Of a stretch of 64,000 nt of DNA, positions 43,687 through 51,696 are shown piece by piece. Where the stretch lies: NCBI GenBank assembly GCA_946886475.1, contig CAMPIQ010000001.1, forward strand, positions 22,107-86,106. Direction: 5' to 3'. A program made the translations under genes and the position numbers. Source of the stretch: an uncultured Chitinophagales bacterium. GTDB lineage: Bacteria; Bacteroidota; Bacteroidia; Chitinophagales; Chitinophagaceae. Each line of letters opens with the position of its first letter. The stretch's first letter is position 1. Under the pieces are notes generated by a model. That model had not been told where the DNA came from. It saw nothing but the letters and a program-made list of their open reading frames with translations, and did not search any database.

Positions 43687-44787
43687 TTACCCAAATTTTG
43701 ACCCTGGTGTATCGCCAACCAGTAATTCTGCTCTTATTTTTGACAAACCTTGCGGATAGCTTTGATTGATCCGCTTTATGAGTTCTTCCCTTACTATGCA
43801 CCGGAGGTCCCAGGAATCGCCTGACTTTCTTGTTGTAACGGTACACCTTAATTCCATTACATCCGGTTTAAGATCAGTTACCACCACGGCAGCCCATTTC
43901 TTGTCCCATAGTGGATGATCCTGGATGATATCCATAAATTCACTTCTTATCCAGTCAACCGGCATACTGTAATCCACATAAATAAAAAAACTTCCGGTAA
44001 TATCTGATGTTGTTCTTGTCCAGTTCTGAAAGGGTTTCTCAATAAAATAATTGATAGGTAATACCAGTCGCCTGTTATCCCAGATCCTGACCACCACATA
44101 GGTCAGTGTCAGTTCTTCGATCCAGCCAAATTCATTTTCAACAATCACTTCATCATCAATTCTGATTGGCTGGGTGAAGGCTATCTGAAATCCTGCAAGC
44201 AGATTGGCCAGCGATTTCTGTGCTGCAAATCCAATGATGATCCCACTGATACCAACGCCGGTCAATAAACCTGCGCCTATTTTCCGCATGGTATCAAAAC
44301 TTAACAATACAGCTCCAAAAGCAAGTATGATGATGATGGCTGTAGTTACTCTCCGGATGTAGATAAGCTGGGTGATGATCTGACGCTGCCTCAGATTGTT
44401 GCCGCTTGATTTGATATTTATTTTATACTGCACTACATCCTGCAGCACGCGTATGAAACGGATCAGGAGCCAGGCAAAACAAATAATGAGTGCAATTTCT
44501 GTAGCTACTCCAATTCTATACCTGATGGCACTGTTCATCCGCATCAGCGGAATGAAATTATTAAATAAAAAGAGTGGAATAAGTACGGCGACAGGACTTT
44601 TTAAATGTTTTAATAGTGACTGGATAAGGCGGAATTCAGTTGGGGTACCCTGTTGTTTTTTTATAAAGAGCGATAGCAGCCAACTCAGGATCAGGCCAAG
44701 AAGTATGGATGAGGCAAAAAGTATCAGATTCCATAAATATGGATGAATATTCCATTCATTCAAAAGATCAGTTACAATTTTCTGCAT
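43687..44787 (-). CDS. Small-conductance mechanosensitive channel, MscS family
   Basis: About 366 residues from ATG 44787 (MQKIVTDLLNEW). Membrane spans near 22-42, 67-83, 95-112, 152-170; the pore-lining third helix is in GAGLLTGVGISGIIIGFAAQ, followed by SLANLLAGFQIAFTQPIRIDDEVIV and the cytosolic vestibule. The protein should open under membrane tension to release osmolytes. Longer than minimal MscS because of an extra N-terminal region. GATATTTG ten bases upstream of the ATG resembles the -7 consensus. Confidence 0.93.
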   Translation of the reverse strand: MQKIVTDLLNEWNIHPYLWNLILFASSILLGLILSWLLSLFIKKQQGTPTEFRLIQSLLKHLKSPVAVLIPLFLFNNFIPLMRMNSAIRYRIGVATEIALIICFAWLLIRFIRVLQDVVQYKINIKSSGNNLRQRQIITQLIYIRRVTTAIIIILAFGAVLLSFDTMRKIGAGLLTGVGISGIIIGFAAQKSLANLLAGFQIAFTQPIRIDDEVIVENEFGWIEELTLTYVVVRIWDNRRLVLPINYFIEKPFQNWTRTTSDITGSFFIYVDYSMPVDWIRSEFMDIIQDHPLWDKKWAAVVVTDLKPDVMELRCTVTTRKSGDSWDLRCIVREELIKRINQSYPQGLSKIRAELLVGDTPGSKFG

Positions 44788-44994
44788 GTGGTGCAAATAT
44801 CAAAAAATGTAATGGGAAACGAATGTTCTAATGAAATTCTAAGGATTTATAACCGGATTATAATCTTGAAATTAAAACAGGTGGTCAGAAATCAGGATAT
44901 TGCAGAGGCGGCTTGAATTGACTCAACTATATTATTTTTTGTCTGCATGGCAGCGCAACAGGAATAATGTCTAATCCACTAATCATGGAGCTCG

Positions 44995-46050
44995 TCATTC
45001 CTTAACAGCCTGTTGTGCTTTTTCACTGGCTTCAGATTTTTCTTCCCTGTCTGCCGTGGGTTCTTCCTGAACCTGTTTCAGTTGCTGTTGAAACGAAAGA
45101 TGTGTGAGGGTTGCAAAATGATCAGAACCGTTCTTGGGCATTCTTTTCATTTCAACCAGGCCAAATTCGCTTGAACAAAAAATATAATCAAGCGGGTATC
45201 TTATAAACCAGTGGTGTGCAGAAAACGTACTGTAGAACCCACGGCCCCGTCTTGGGTCAAGTAGTCCGCTTACTTTTCTGAACAATTCAGTAGTGTGGCT
45301 CCACGCCACATCATTCAGGTCGCCAAAAACTATAACAGGTAATTTTTCTTCTTTGGCTTTCAGGGCCACTTTCATTAATTCCTTATCCTTTGCAGTGGAA
45401 TAAAGATTTTCTCCGGGTACAGGAGGCTCAGGATGCAGTCCCCATAATTTAACCTGTTGTCCGGAAGGTAATACAATGACCGCTTCCACTGAAGGGATAT
45501 CATTTTTTACCAGGTAATTGATCTGCCCATTTACAAATTTGAACCTGCTGTAAAATAAAAGACCATAGGTGTTTTCCAGTGGCTCGGTAATACAATAAGG
45601 ATAATCCATTTCCAGTTCTTTCATGGCCTGTTCCCAGTCCTTATTGGTTTCCAGCAAATAAATAATATCGGGATCAGCGTTTTTGATCTGTAATAAAAGG
45701 CGTTGGTATTCCGTATTTGTTTGCAGTACATTGGCAGCAAATATTTTGATCTCATTGCCTTTTCCTGCGGGTTTTACCCTCAGCACTTCTTTTTTGTAAA
45801 ATATGGTATAAGGGCCAATCTTATACACCAGGTATATTAAGGAAAGACACAGAGTAGCAAATAATACCTGGTGGAATAATTTTTCAAGTGGCCAGAATAA
45901 AAGCCAGCAGCCAAGTACCAGTATTACCATCACCAGTTTCTGGAGTCTTGGATATTCAAGGATCTTGTAAATCCAAAAGTCGTTTTTGATCAGGGAAAGG
46001 AATACTCCTATAATTAATAAAATACTCAGTACAACGGGTATGATCTCCAT
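44995..46050 (-). CDS. Membrane-anchored endonuclease/exonuclease/phosphatase protein
   Basis: 351 residues. Three N-terminal spans (about 2-22, 40-56, 66-82) anchor an EEP catalytic domain: FAANVLQTNTEYQRLL, DPDIIYLLETN, LWGLHPEPPVPG, VFGDLNDVAWSHTT and the final GSDHFATLTHLSF, all metal and catalytic residues in place. It ends with a charged KR/E-rich tail of about 25 residues. Substrate unknown; homologues occur in many Bacteroidota. Confidence 0.9.
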   Translation of the reverse strand: MEIIPVVLSILLIIGVFLSLIKNDFWIYKILEYPRLQKLVMVILVLGCWLLFWPLEKLFHQVLFATLCLSLIYLVYKIGPYTIFYKKEVLRVKPAGKGNEIKIFAANVLQTNTEYQRLLLQIKNADPDIIYLLETNKDWEQAMKELEMDYPYCITEPLENTYGLLFYSRFKFVNGQINYLVKNDIPSVEAVIVLPSGQQVKLWGLHPEPPVPGENLYSTAKDKELMKVALKAKEEKLPVIVFGDLNDVAWSHTTELFRKVSGLLDPRRGRGFYSTFSAHHWFIRYPLDYIFCSSEFGLVEMKRMPKNGSDHFATLTHLSFQQQLKQVQEEPTADREEKSEASEKAQQAVKE

Positions 46051-46143
46051 GTTAGTAAATATCGTGATTTACATTGCAATATTAGGACCATGGAATTTAA
46101 AATGAGGAGCCGGGTAAAAATATTGGTAGCAGCATGAAATCAA

Positions 46144-46203
46144 CAGGCAGTGTTCAAAATGCCAGGGGTTCATTCAACCTGATTGGCATTTGAACACTGC
46201 CTG
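46144..46203. terminator. Long hairpin, 20-bp near-perfect inverted repeat
   Basis: CAGGCAGTGTTCAAAATGCCA (arm 1, 46144-46164) pairs with TGGCATTTGAACACTGCCTG (arm 2, 46184-46203) with a single bulged A; 19-base loop, then CTTTTATT. On the reverse strand it follows the lipoprotein gene 46251-46868. It could be a bidirectional terminator. Confidence 0.75.
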
Positions 46204-46250
46204 CTTTTATTAATGTCAGGATGAGTATTCACCTGACAACTCAAATTGTT

Positions 46251-46868
46251 TTAGTCATGAACATGCACATCAGGGTTTGTTGGATTAAATACACCATCAG
46301 GATTGTAGGTCCATACCCAGGCGTGCAATAACCAGAATGGAAATCCGGAGGCACCATCCCATTCGTCCTGTGTACCAAAAAATCCTTCAGGCATGGGGTC
46401 GGTAAGATGAACAGCATATTCAACAGCCACCAGTTCAAAATTTCCTGCTTCGTTTTTATTATATACCAAAATCTCCGGGCTGGTCACATCAAATCCATCA
46501 TTAAGCAGGGATGATTTCATAAAATGGTGTCCCATGTTGGGTGCTACCACATTGATCGAGGCATATCCATCGTTCCTGGCATTTTCAATATTCCGGTAGC
46601 GGGCAGTAGCAGCGCGGGCCTGCTGCAATTGTTTTTCAGTCTGTGTGGGCAAACCATCATACCGGTGAACAGGATTACCCTGCCCATTGTTTTTTTTATC
46701 AGCTGCAAATTGAAGGTCATCTCCGGAAGAGCCAACAGTTTTTGTCTGAAGGTCCTGTCGTGTACAACTGGAGAAAAGAAAGATGATGAGGCAAAGAACT
46801 GACAGGAGTTTGGGCAGGGCAATGAAATTCCCTGTATGACGCATGGCGTCATTGAATGTTTGTTTCAT
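46251..46868 (-). CDS. His-rich lipoprotein, putative metal-binding, unknown family
   Basis: 205 residues. Lipobox LFSSC (31-35). The mature protein has GHHF (113-116), a helical QLQQARAATARYRNIENA, then PEILVYNKNE (131-140), and ends LHAWVWTYNP ... HVHD; the many histidines suggest a divalent metal site. It probably shares an operon with the DUF4242 gene 30 bases upstream. Starts ATG 46868 or ATG 46844 are both possible. Confidence 0.75.
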   Translation of the reverse strand: MKQTFNDAMRHTGNFIALPKLLSVLCLIIFLFSSCTRQDLQTKTVGSSGDDLQFAADKKNNGQGNPVHRYDGLPTQTEKQLQQARAATARYRNIENARNDGYASINVVAPNMGHHFMKSSLLNDGFDVTSPEILVYNKNEAGNFELVAVEYAVHLTDPMPEGFFGTQDEWDGASGFPFWLLHAWVWTYNPDGVFNPTNPDVHVHD

Positions 46869-46898
46869 TTCGCTTCGTTTTAGTGTTTTGGGAAAAAA

Positions 46899-47276
46899 TT
46901 ATTCGGCAGTAGCAGGACTGATAACATTGGCGATTTCAACGATACTATTGGCAGGAAAGCCTCCTTTCTTTGCATGTTCCCTGATAAGTTCAGCACTTTC
47001 TGCTTTATAAATGCAATAGATCTTATTACCGGTAACATAGCTATGGATCCACTCGATCTTTGGTCCCATTTCCTTTAAAACAGTGCAGGAGGTTTGTGAT
47101 ATGCCTTTTAATTGTTCGGCCGTTAATTTACCGGCATCGGGGATTTCTCTTTCGATCAGGAATGATTTCATTTTGGAATTGATTTTTGATGGTTCTGTAT
47201 TTTGCGCACCGGCATTGATGCAGGTAAAAAAAAGGACTGCCACTAAGGCGAGCAGGTGATTTTTAAAATGTTTCAT
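46899..47276 (-). CDS. DUF4242 domain protein (nickel-binding-like), secreted
   Basis: 125 residues with a signal peptide ending CINAGAQ. The mature part is a DUF4242 domain, the ferredoxin-like fold of the Streptomyces nickel protein SCO4226: MKSFLIEREIPDAGKLTAEQ, then SCTVLKEMGPKIEWIHSYVTGNK and CIYKAESAELIREHAKKGG. His78, Cys64, Cys88, His101 are possible ligands. First gene of a likely operon with the histidine-rich lipoprotein. The upstream direct repeat at 47342-47400 may be its operator. Confidence 0.88.
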   Translation of the reverse strand: MKHFKNHLLALVAVLFFTCINAGAQNTEPSKINSKMKSFLIEREIPDAGKLTAEQLKGISQTSCTVLKEMGPKIEWIHSYVTGNKIYCIYKAESAELIREHAKKGGFPANSIVEIANVISPATAE

Positions 47277-47341
47277 TGTAAAGGTTTTAGAATGTGATTA
47301 AAAACTAAAGGTAGTTCCGCCACCTGCCGTGGTAGTATAAC

Positions 47342-47400
47342 AAATCATTCAATGAATGGAATTTTGTATGGTAAAAATCGTTCAAAGAATGGTAATTTTG
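47342..47400. promoter_or_regulatory. Two near-identical sites 33 bp apart (possible operator)
   Basis: AAATCATTCAATGAATGG with GAATTTTG (47342-47366) and AAATCGTTCAAAGAATGG with TAATTTTG (47375-47400). Each has an internal inverted repeat (CATTC..GAATG). Starts are exactly 33 bases apart, about three helical turns. Located between divergent DUF4242 and lipoprotein genes. Function inferred. Confidence 0.6.
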
Positions 47401-47506
47401 ATTCGCATTGGAGCACCAGGGAAGGGGAGCGGCTGTTTGACCGGGAAAATTTCAGGAACTGGTGCAACGTTAGCTTTATTGTGGATGTCAGTCTGAAAAA
47501 TAAAGA

Positions 47507-47962
47507 ATGAAAACTGCTATTAATATATTCATGATCATTGGTACCTGTATGATTTTTACTGCCTGTAAAAAGAATAGTGAAAGTTCCGGCACTGAAGAGA
47601 ACAATCATTCTATCATTGGAAGCTGGGAACTTTCAGAAACCAGCGGTGGCATAATACCAGCTGCCATTCATGCACCGGGTAATGGAAACCGTTTTTATTT
47701 TGACAGTACCACTTACCGTTTTTTTGTAAATGGGCAACTGGTTCAGGATGGGAACTACTATGTGACCCTTGATTCCGTGGTGGATATGAACAGCTGCGAG
47801 TTAAAAGCTTCCCCTGCTATGATTCCTAACCGGATCATTTTCGACCAGGACCTAAGCTTAAGAACCAATTTTGAATGGATAGGAGGAAAATTAAAAATTA
47901 TGTCAGGCTGTATACCGCTTGATGGGGGAAGTTCTATTTACAGACGAATAGAAGCAGATTGA
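47507..47962 (+). CDS. Lipocalin-like lipoprotein
   Basis: 151 residues; signal with lipobox TCMIFTAC (Cys about 20). The mature protein starts IIGSWELSETSGGIIPAA, typical of small lipocalin-like Bacteroidota lipoproteins, and has paired beta strands (YFDSTTYRFFVNGQLVQDGNYYV) and a Cys pair (about 104 and 138). Ligand unknown. Divergent from the DUF4242 gene, sharing the repeat region. Confidence 0.8.
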   Translation: MKTAINIFMIIGTCMIFTACKKNSESSGTEENNHSIIGSWELSETSGGIIPAAIHAPGNGNRFYFDSTTYRFFVNGQLVQDGNYYVTLDSVVDMNSCELKASPAMIPNRIIFDQDLSLRTNFEWIGGKLKIMSGCIPLDGGSSIYRRIEAD

Positions 47963-48608
47963 TCGCATTATGCCGATCCTTTTTCTATAAACATCATTTT
48001 TTATTTTTCCGGATATGTTGAATGGTTTTGTGATCCGGCTGCCAGTAAACGGAAATAAAAGGAAGAACCCTCTTTTGGAGGGTTCTTCTGAGGCGAATCT
48101 TTTCTGGTAAGGACGCCTTTCACAGGTGGATAACGGGTACGGTCAAAAACGGTTCAAAAAAGGATAGTGGACAGTTGGTTTTGGTTGGGATATTGGATTT
48201 TGGTTTTCTATCGGATATTGGATCGTTGACATGTCAAAATTAATCAGAGGGGAATTGAAATGGATTTACTTTCGGTGAATTGGTAATAGTTTATGTTCAA
48301 TTATCAATTCAAAAAGCTGAAGTCAGCGCCGCTGAGGTAATGGTTTTTACAGGCCCTGTTTTTCATAAACAGAAACATGCATTTGCCATTTAGTGTAAAC
48401 ACTTATCAGGGATTTTGTACAATAAAAACCACTCACTAATACCAACATACGTAAATATATCCGGTCCGGTTAAGTGTATTTTTTACGCCTCATAATTTAT
48501 TTGAATTTCTTTTTCCCATTGGTTCAGACAGTTAACTAACTAATAAGCAGCATAGTATTGATTGAAAGAATATCTGCATTGCCTAACTTTAGTATCAATC
48601 AAGCAAAA
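47963..48608. other. 646-base intergenic region without gene
   Basis: The longest gap in the window. It contains the hairpin at 48063-48087, a second weaker arm pair (AGGCG near 48090 with CGCCT near 48115), an imperfect tandem repeat of GGATATTGGAT around 48189-48225, and a hexanucleotide-like ACGGTCAAAAACGGTTCAAA near 48137. No reliable reading frame. It ends with the pirin promoter; a structured RNA cannot be ruled out. Confidence 0.6.
48063..48087 (+). terminator. Hairpin in the long gap
   Basis: AAGAACCCTC (48063-48072) pairs perfectly with GAGGGTTCTT (48078-48087) around a TTTTG loop. Only a weak T tail follows. Serves as a terminator for the preceding lipoprotein gene, or as part of an RNA. 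Confidence 0.5.
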
Positions 48609-49526
48609 ATGATAGATCTGGTTATTGAAGCACGCAGCGCCACCATTAGTGAAGGCATGCATGTAAACAGGATACTTCCATTCAGGTTAAGAAGAATGGT
48701 GGGGCCATTTATATTCATGGATCATGCAGGCCCTGTTGAAGCAGTTCCTTCCAGTATCAAATCACTTGACGTGTTGCCACACCCTCATATCGGGTTATCA
48801 ACCGTGAGTTATCTATTTGGAGGACAGGTAACCCATCGCGACAGCACCGGAGCAGAGCAGATCATAAAGCCCGGCGAAGTAAACTGGATGACTGCAGGAA
48901 GTGGAATTTCACATTCAGAAAGATTTGAAGATCCCTCCATGCTGGCAGGTAACCAGCTTGAAATGATCCAGACCTGGGTGGCTTTGCCTGAAAAAGACGA
49001 AGAGGCTTCACCTGAATTTCATAATTACCCGGCTCAGCAACTTCCTGTTTTTAATGATAGGGGTATTTGGATGCGTCTTATTGCTGGAAATGCTTTTGGT
49101 TTGGGAAATGATGTAAAAACCCATTCTCCCATGTTTTATCTGCATGTGGTACTTGAAAAGGAAGCCAGGTTCGGAATTCCTCAGGATTATACCGAACGGG
49201 GAATTTATATTGCCAAAGGAAATATCGAAGTAGGTGGCCGCACCTATACCAAAGGACAGATGCTTGTTTTTACAAAAGGATCAGATCCTGTGATCATTGC
49301 AAAAGAAGCTACTACCCTGATGTTGCTTGGTGGAGAACCAGTAGGAGAGCGATTTATCTGGTGGAATTTTGTTTCCTCAAAAAAAGAAAGGATAGAGCAG
49401 GCGAAAGAAGACTGGAAGCAAGGCAGGATCATTCTGCCGCCTGCTGATAAGGATGAATTCATTCCTCTTCCGGAAGATAAATCGAAACCTGCAAGCAGTG
49501 CACCGCCACCTGAACCATTATCCTAG
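48609..49526 (+). CDS. Pirin family protein
   Basis: 305 residues from ATG 48609 (MIDLVIEARSATISEGMHVNRILP); the TTG at 48558 would prepend residues not seen in pirins. Metal-binding HPHIGLSTVSYLF (residues about 60-72) followed by HRDSTG and GSGISHSE is present, then the second cupin domain with GGEPVGERFIWWNFVSS. Pirins are iron/metal-binding cupins, some with quercetinase activity. It ends in a Pro/Ser-rich tail. TAACTTTA about 25 bases upstream is a weak promoter element. Confidence 0.93.
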   Translation: MIDLVIEARSATISEGMHVNRILPFRLRRMVGPFIFMDHAGPVEAVPSSIKSLDVLPHPHIGLSTVSYLFGGQVTHRDSTGAEQIIKPGEVNWMTAGSGISHSERFEDPSMLAGNQLEMIQTWVALPEKDEEASPEFHNYPAQQLPVFNDRGIWMRLIAGNAFGLGNDVKTHSPMFYLHVVLEKEARFGIPQDYTERGIYIAKGNIEVGGRTYTKGQMLVFTKGSDPVIIAKEATTLMLLGGEPVGERFIWWNFVSSKKERIEQAKEDWKQGRIILPPADKDEFIPLPEDKSKPASSAPPPEPLS

Positions 49527-49666
49527 GTTGATAATATTATGAGATACCTCCTCCATAACCCTTTTCATTTTTGATCTTCAGTTTCAAGCAGAACCTGTTC
49601 CTGTCTATCAGGATTGCGCTGATGGTATAATGATTGCAGCACTTCCTGAACATAAAACTCATAAGC

Positions 49667-49912
49667 ATGAAAAAGATCAGTATGTACTTTGGCGTTTTAG
49701 CCATAAGTTGTTTTCTTGGAATTTCAAATCCTGTAGTTGCTCAAACTGTAACTGACCGTACAGAAGAAGTACGTGATGACATGGATGATGATGATGATGA
49801 CGACGGCGGCAATTGGGGGCTTGCAGGTTTACTGGGTTTGCTCGGATTGCTTGGATTGAAAAGGAGAGATCATGACAGGCATACTACGGTGGTTAAACGC
49901 GATACAATTTGA
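49667..49912 (+). CDS. WGxxGxxG-CTERM family protein
   Basis: From ATG 49667 the protein has 81 residues: signal peptide MKKISMYFGVLAISCFLGIS, an acidic stretch of Asp residues (DDMDDDDDDD), then NWGLAGLLGLLGLLGLKRRD, the glycine/leucine-rich membrane segment followed by basic residues that defines the WGxxGxxG family. Unlike the typical arrangement there is a 12-residue polar tail after the basic patch. These segments resemble sorting signals (exosortase-like) but function is not proven. A (GAT)n run encodes the Asp stretch. Confidence 0.88.
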   Translation: MKKISMYFGVLAISCFLGISNPVVAQTVTDRTEEVRDDMDDDDDDDGGNWGLAGLLGLLGLLGLKRRDHDRHTTVVKRDTI

Positions 49913-49951
49913 TCTGTAAGTGCGGACCTTTTATCACCATGATATAAAAAT

Positions 49952-49980
49952 GATCCCGGGCATAACCCGGGATCTTTTTT
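49952..49980 (+). terminator. Rho-independent terminator after WGxxGxxG gene
   Basis: GATCCCGGG (49952-49960) pairs perfectly with CCCGGGATC (49966-49974), loop CATAA, followed by TTTTTT. Confidence 0.92.
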
Positions 49981-50012
49981 GAGAAATTTCTGGTAATTAA
50001 GTATTCTGATAA

Positions 50013-50474
50013 TTAATTATTATCATCATCCTTGATCACATCTTTAACGCCTTCCTTTACGTCTTTTGCACCTTCCTTGATGGCTTCACCTGCATCCTTG
50101 GCACCATCTTTCACATCTTCCCAGGCATTTTCAATTGCGTTGCCGGCCCTGTCAAAGAAACGTCCGTCTTTATCAACCACTTCACCATCTTTTAAAACCA
50201 CCACTTTGCCATCTCTTTCAACTTCACCATTGCGGCGAACAATGACACCATTCTCTAATTTAACGTCATCATCTGCTTCTACCCAGTCATTGTCTCTCCA
50301 TACCACCAGCTTTCCATCCCTGTAACTAACATCACCATCAGAAGCCTTATAGGTTGAAGGTGAATTGGCAGCATAGTCGGTAGAATCGCCTTCCACCGCT
50401 GCATTGTTATCACCGTCATTATTACAAGCCACAAAGAAGGCAGCGATCCCTGCCATTAAAAAGAATTTTTTCAT
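50013..50474 (-). CDS. Lipoprotein with repetitive charged tail
   Basis: From ATG 50474 the protein has 153 residues. MKKFFLMAGIAAFFVAC is a lipobox signal. The middle contains MORN/DUF6799-like short beta units (DGKLVVWRDNDWVEADD, ENGVIVRRNGEVERDGKVVV, KDGEVVDKDGRFFDRAGNAI), and the C-terminal 40 residues are an amphipathic repeat (DVKDGAKDAGEAIKEGAKDV) like LEA or YtxH proteins. Upstream ATG starts would add a non-signal stretch and are less likely. An envelope stress or structural role is an inference. Confidence 0.8.
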   Translation of the reverse strand: MKKFFLMAGIAAFFVACNNDGDNNAAVEGDSTDYAANSPSTYKASDGDVSYRDGKLVVWRDNDWVEADDDVKLENGVIVRRNGEVERDGKVVVLKDGEVVDKDGRFFDRAGNAIENAWEDVKDGAKDAGEAIKEGAKDVKEGVKDVIKDDDNN

Positions 50475-50644
50475 AAATTTTATTTTGTTTAGAAGGACAA
50501 ACCGGCCATGCCGGAAATGTTTATTCATAAAAATGCATGCCAGCATGTTTATTCCCAAAGAACTGACTGTTCTCTTAATTTATTTAACCAATTTGTGGTC
50601 TTAATCGTACCTTCTGTACTTTTTATACTTAAACTAACTAAACC

Positions 50645-51115
50645 ATGAGATCTTCACTTTTGTTCATTTGCACCATTATTTTTCTTGTATCCTGTGATAC
50701 AAATAAAACTGACAAGGTTGCCGAAGGGGAGCAATTGATGTTGGTAAGCAGAGAGTGGTCGAAAGCGGTCGCAGCAGGAAACATTGACACTATCATGAGT
50801 TATTGGGCTGATACCGCAGTTTTCTTCTCAAATGACCATCCACCACTGAGGGGGAAGAATGAGATCCGGAATATGGTTGAGCAAAGTAGCCAGATACCCG
50901 GATTCAGCATCAGCTGGGAACCCATCAGCGTGTCAGTTTCAGAAAGCGGTGACATGGCCTATTTGATAGAACAAAACAAAGTGGTGGAAAATGATTCTTT
51001 GGGCAAACCGGTTATAACTTATGGAAAAGCAGTAACGATCTGGAAGAAAGATGCTGATGGTAAATGGAAAAATGTTGTTGAGATTGGCGTGAATGATTCC
51101 GTTGCCAGGCAATAA
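50645..51115 (+). CDS. SnoaL/DUF4440-like lipoprotein
   Basis: 156 residues; lipobox FLVSC (Cys about 17). The mature part has the NTF2-like fold: WSKAVAAGNIDTIMSYWADTAVFFS, PPLRGKNEIRNMV and VTIWKKDADGKWKNVVEIG. DUF4440-type proteins bind small ligands; no catalytic residues can be assigned with certainty. Single gene closed by a hairpin terminator. Confidence 0.9.
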   Translation: MRSSLLFICTIIFLVSCDTNKTDKVAEGEQLMLVSREWSKAVAAGNIDTIMSYWADTAVFFSNDHPPLRGKNEIRNMVEQSSQIPGFSISWEPISVSVSESGDMAYLIEQNKVVENDSLGKPVITYGKAVTIWKKDADGKWKNVVEIGVNDSVARQ

Positions 51116-51178
51116 AACAGGCTGTTACAGTGCGGCAATGTAAAGGGTTGCTCCTTGTTTTTATTCCATGTCAGTGTG

Positions 51179-51208
51179 AAACCATCAATCCAATGGATGG
51201 TTTTTCGT
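51179..51208 (+). terminator. Terminator after SnoaL-like gene
   Basis: AAACCATC (51179-51186) pairs with GATGGTTT (51196-51203), followed by TTTTC. Confidence 0.7.
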
Positions 51209-51351
51209 TCATTACTAAAGATTTATAAGAATATGGTTGCGGATAAGCTACCTTCGCAGGTCAGGCTTGCAGGTAGCATACAGTAAATATTCAAAGCCTT
51301 ATTTTTTATGCAGGGTTTAATTGCTGCCTTCTGCTTTAATCATTTAATTAT

Positions 51352-51540
51352 ATGAACAAAAACACACAGTCAACCCAGGTTGAACAGGAATTGATGCAAG
51401 AGACAGGGAATATGCAGGATCAGGCAGATTTCCAGAAGAGAATGGACATTACTGAACGCCGTTTCGGAATAGCGGATATATGGCGTATCAGAAAATCATC
51501 CAGGGGCTTAAGGATTCATAACAGGATGCCAAGGCTATAA
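51352..51540 (+). CDS. Small basic protein, RRFGIADIW type
   Basis: 62 residues. The first half is Gln/Glu-rich (STQVEQELMQETGNMQDQ), the second half is basic and contains RRFGIADIWRIRKSSRG, similar to the R-R-x-x-x-A-D-L-W-x-I-x-R pattern seen in very small Bacteroidota proteins. A terminator follows 20 bases after the stop, supporting a real short transcript. Function unknown. Confidence 0.75.
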   Translation: MNKNTQSTQVEQELMQETGNMQDQADFQKRMDITERRFGIADIWRIRKSSRGLRIHNRMPRL

Positions 51541-51560
51541 TCATTAATTGATGAGATAGG

Positions 51561-51590
51561 AACGGTCCGCATTTTATGCGGACCGTTTTC
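51561..51590 (+). terminator. Terminator after the 62-residue gene
   Basis: AACGGTCCGCA (51561-51571) pairs perfectly with TGCGGACCGTT (51577-51587), then TTC. Confidence 0.85.
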
Positions 51591-51696
51591 ATAATGCGAA
51601 CCTCATCTTTGCCATATTAAAATGGACGCATGGATGTATAATTTAAAAATTGAATTCATTTTGATTTTGTAAATTCAGTATACTAATACTGCTGTT

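Noticed and set aside
48180..48230. GGATATTGGAT tandem repeat as a mobile-element end
   Set aside because: Imperfect, short, and not flanked by target duplications or a transposase.
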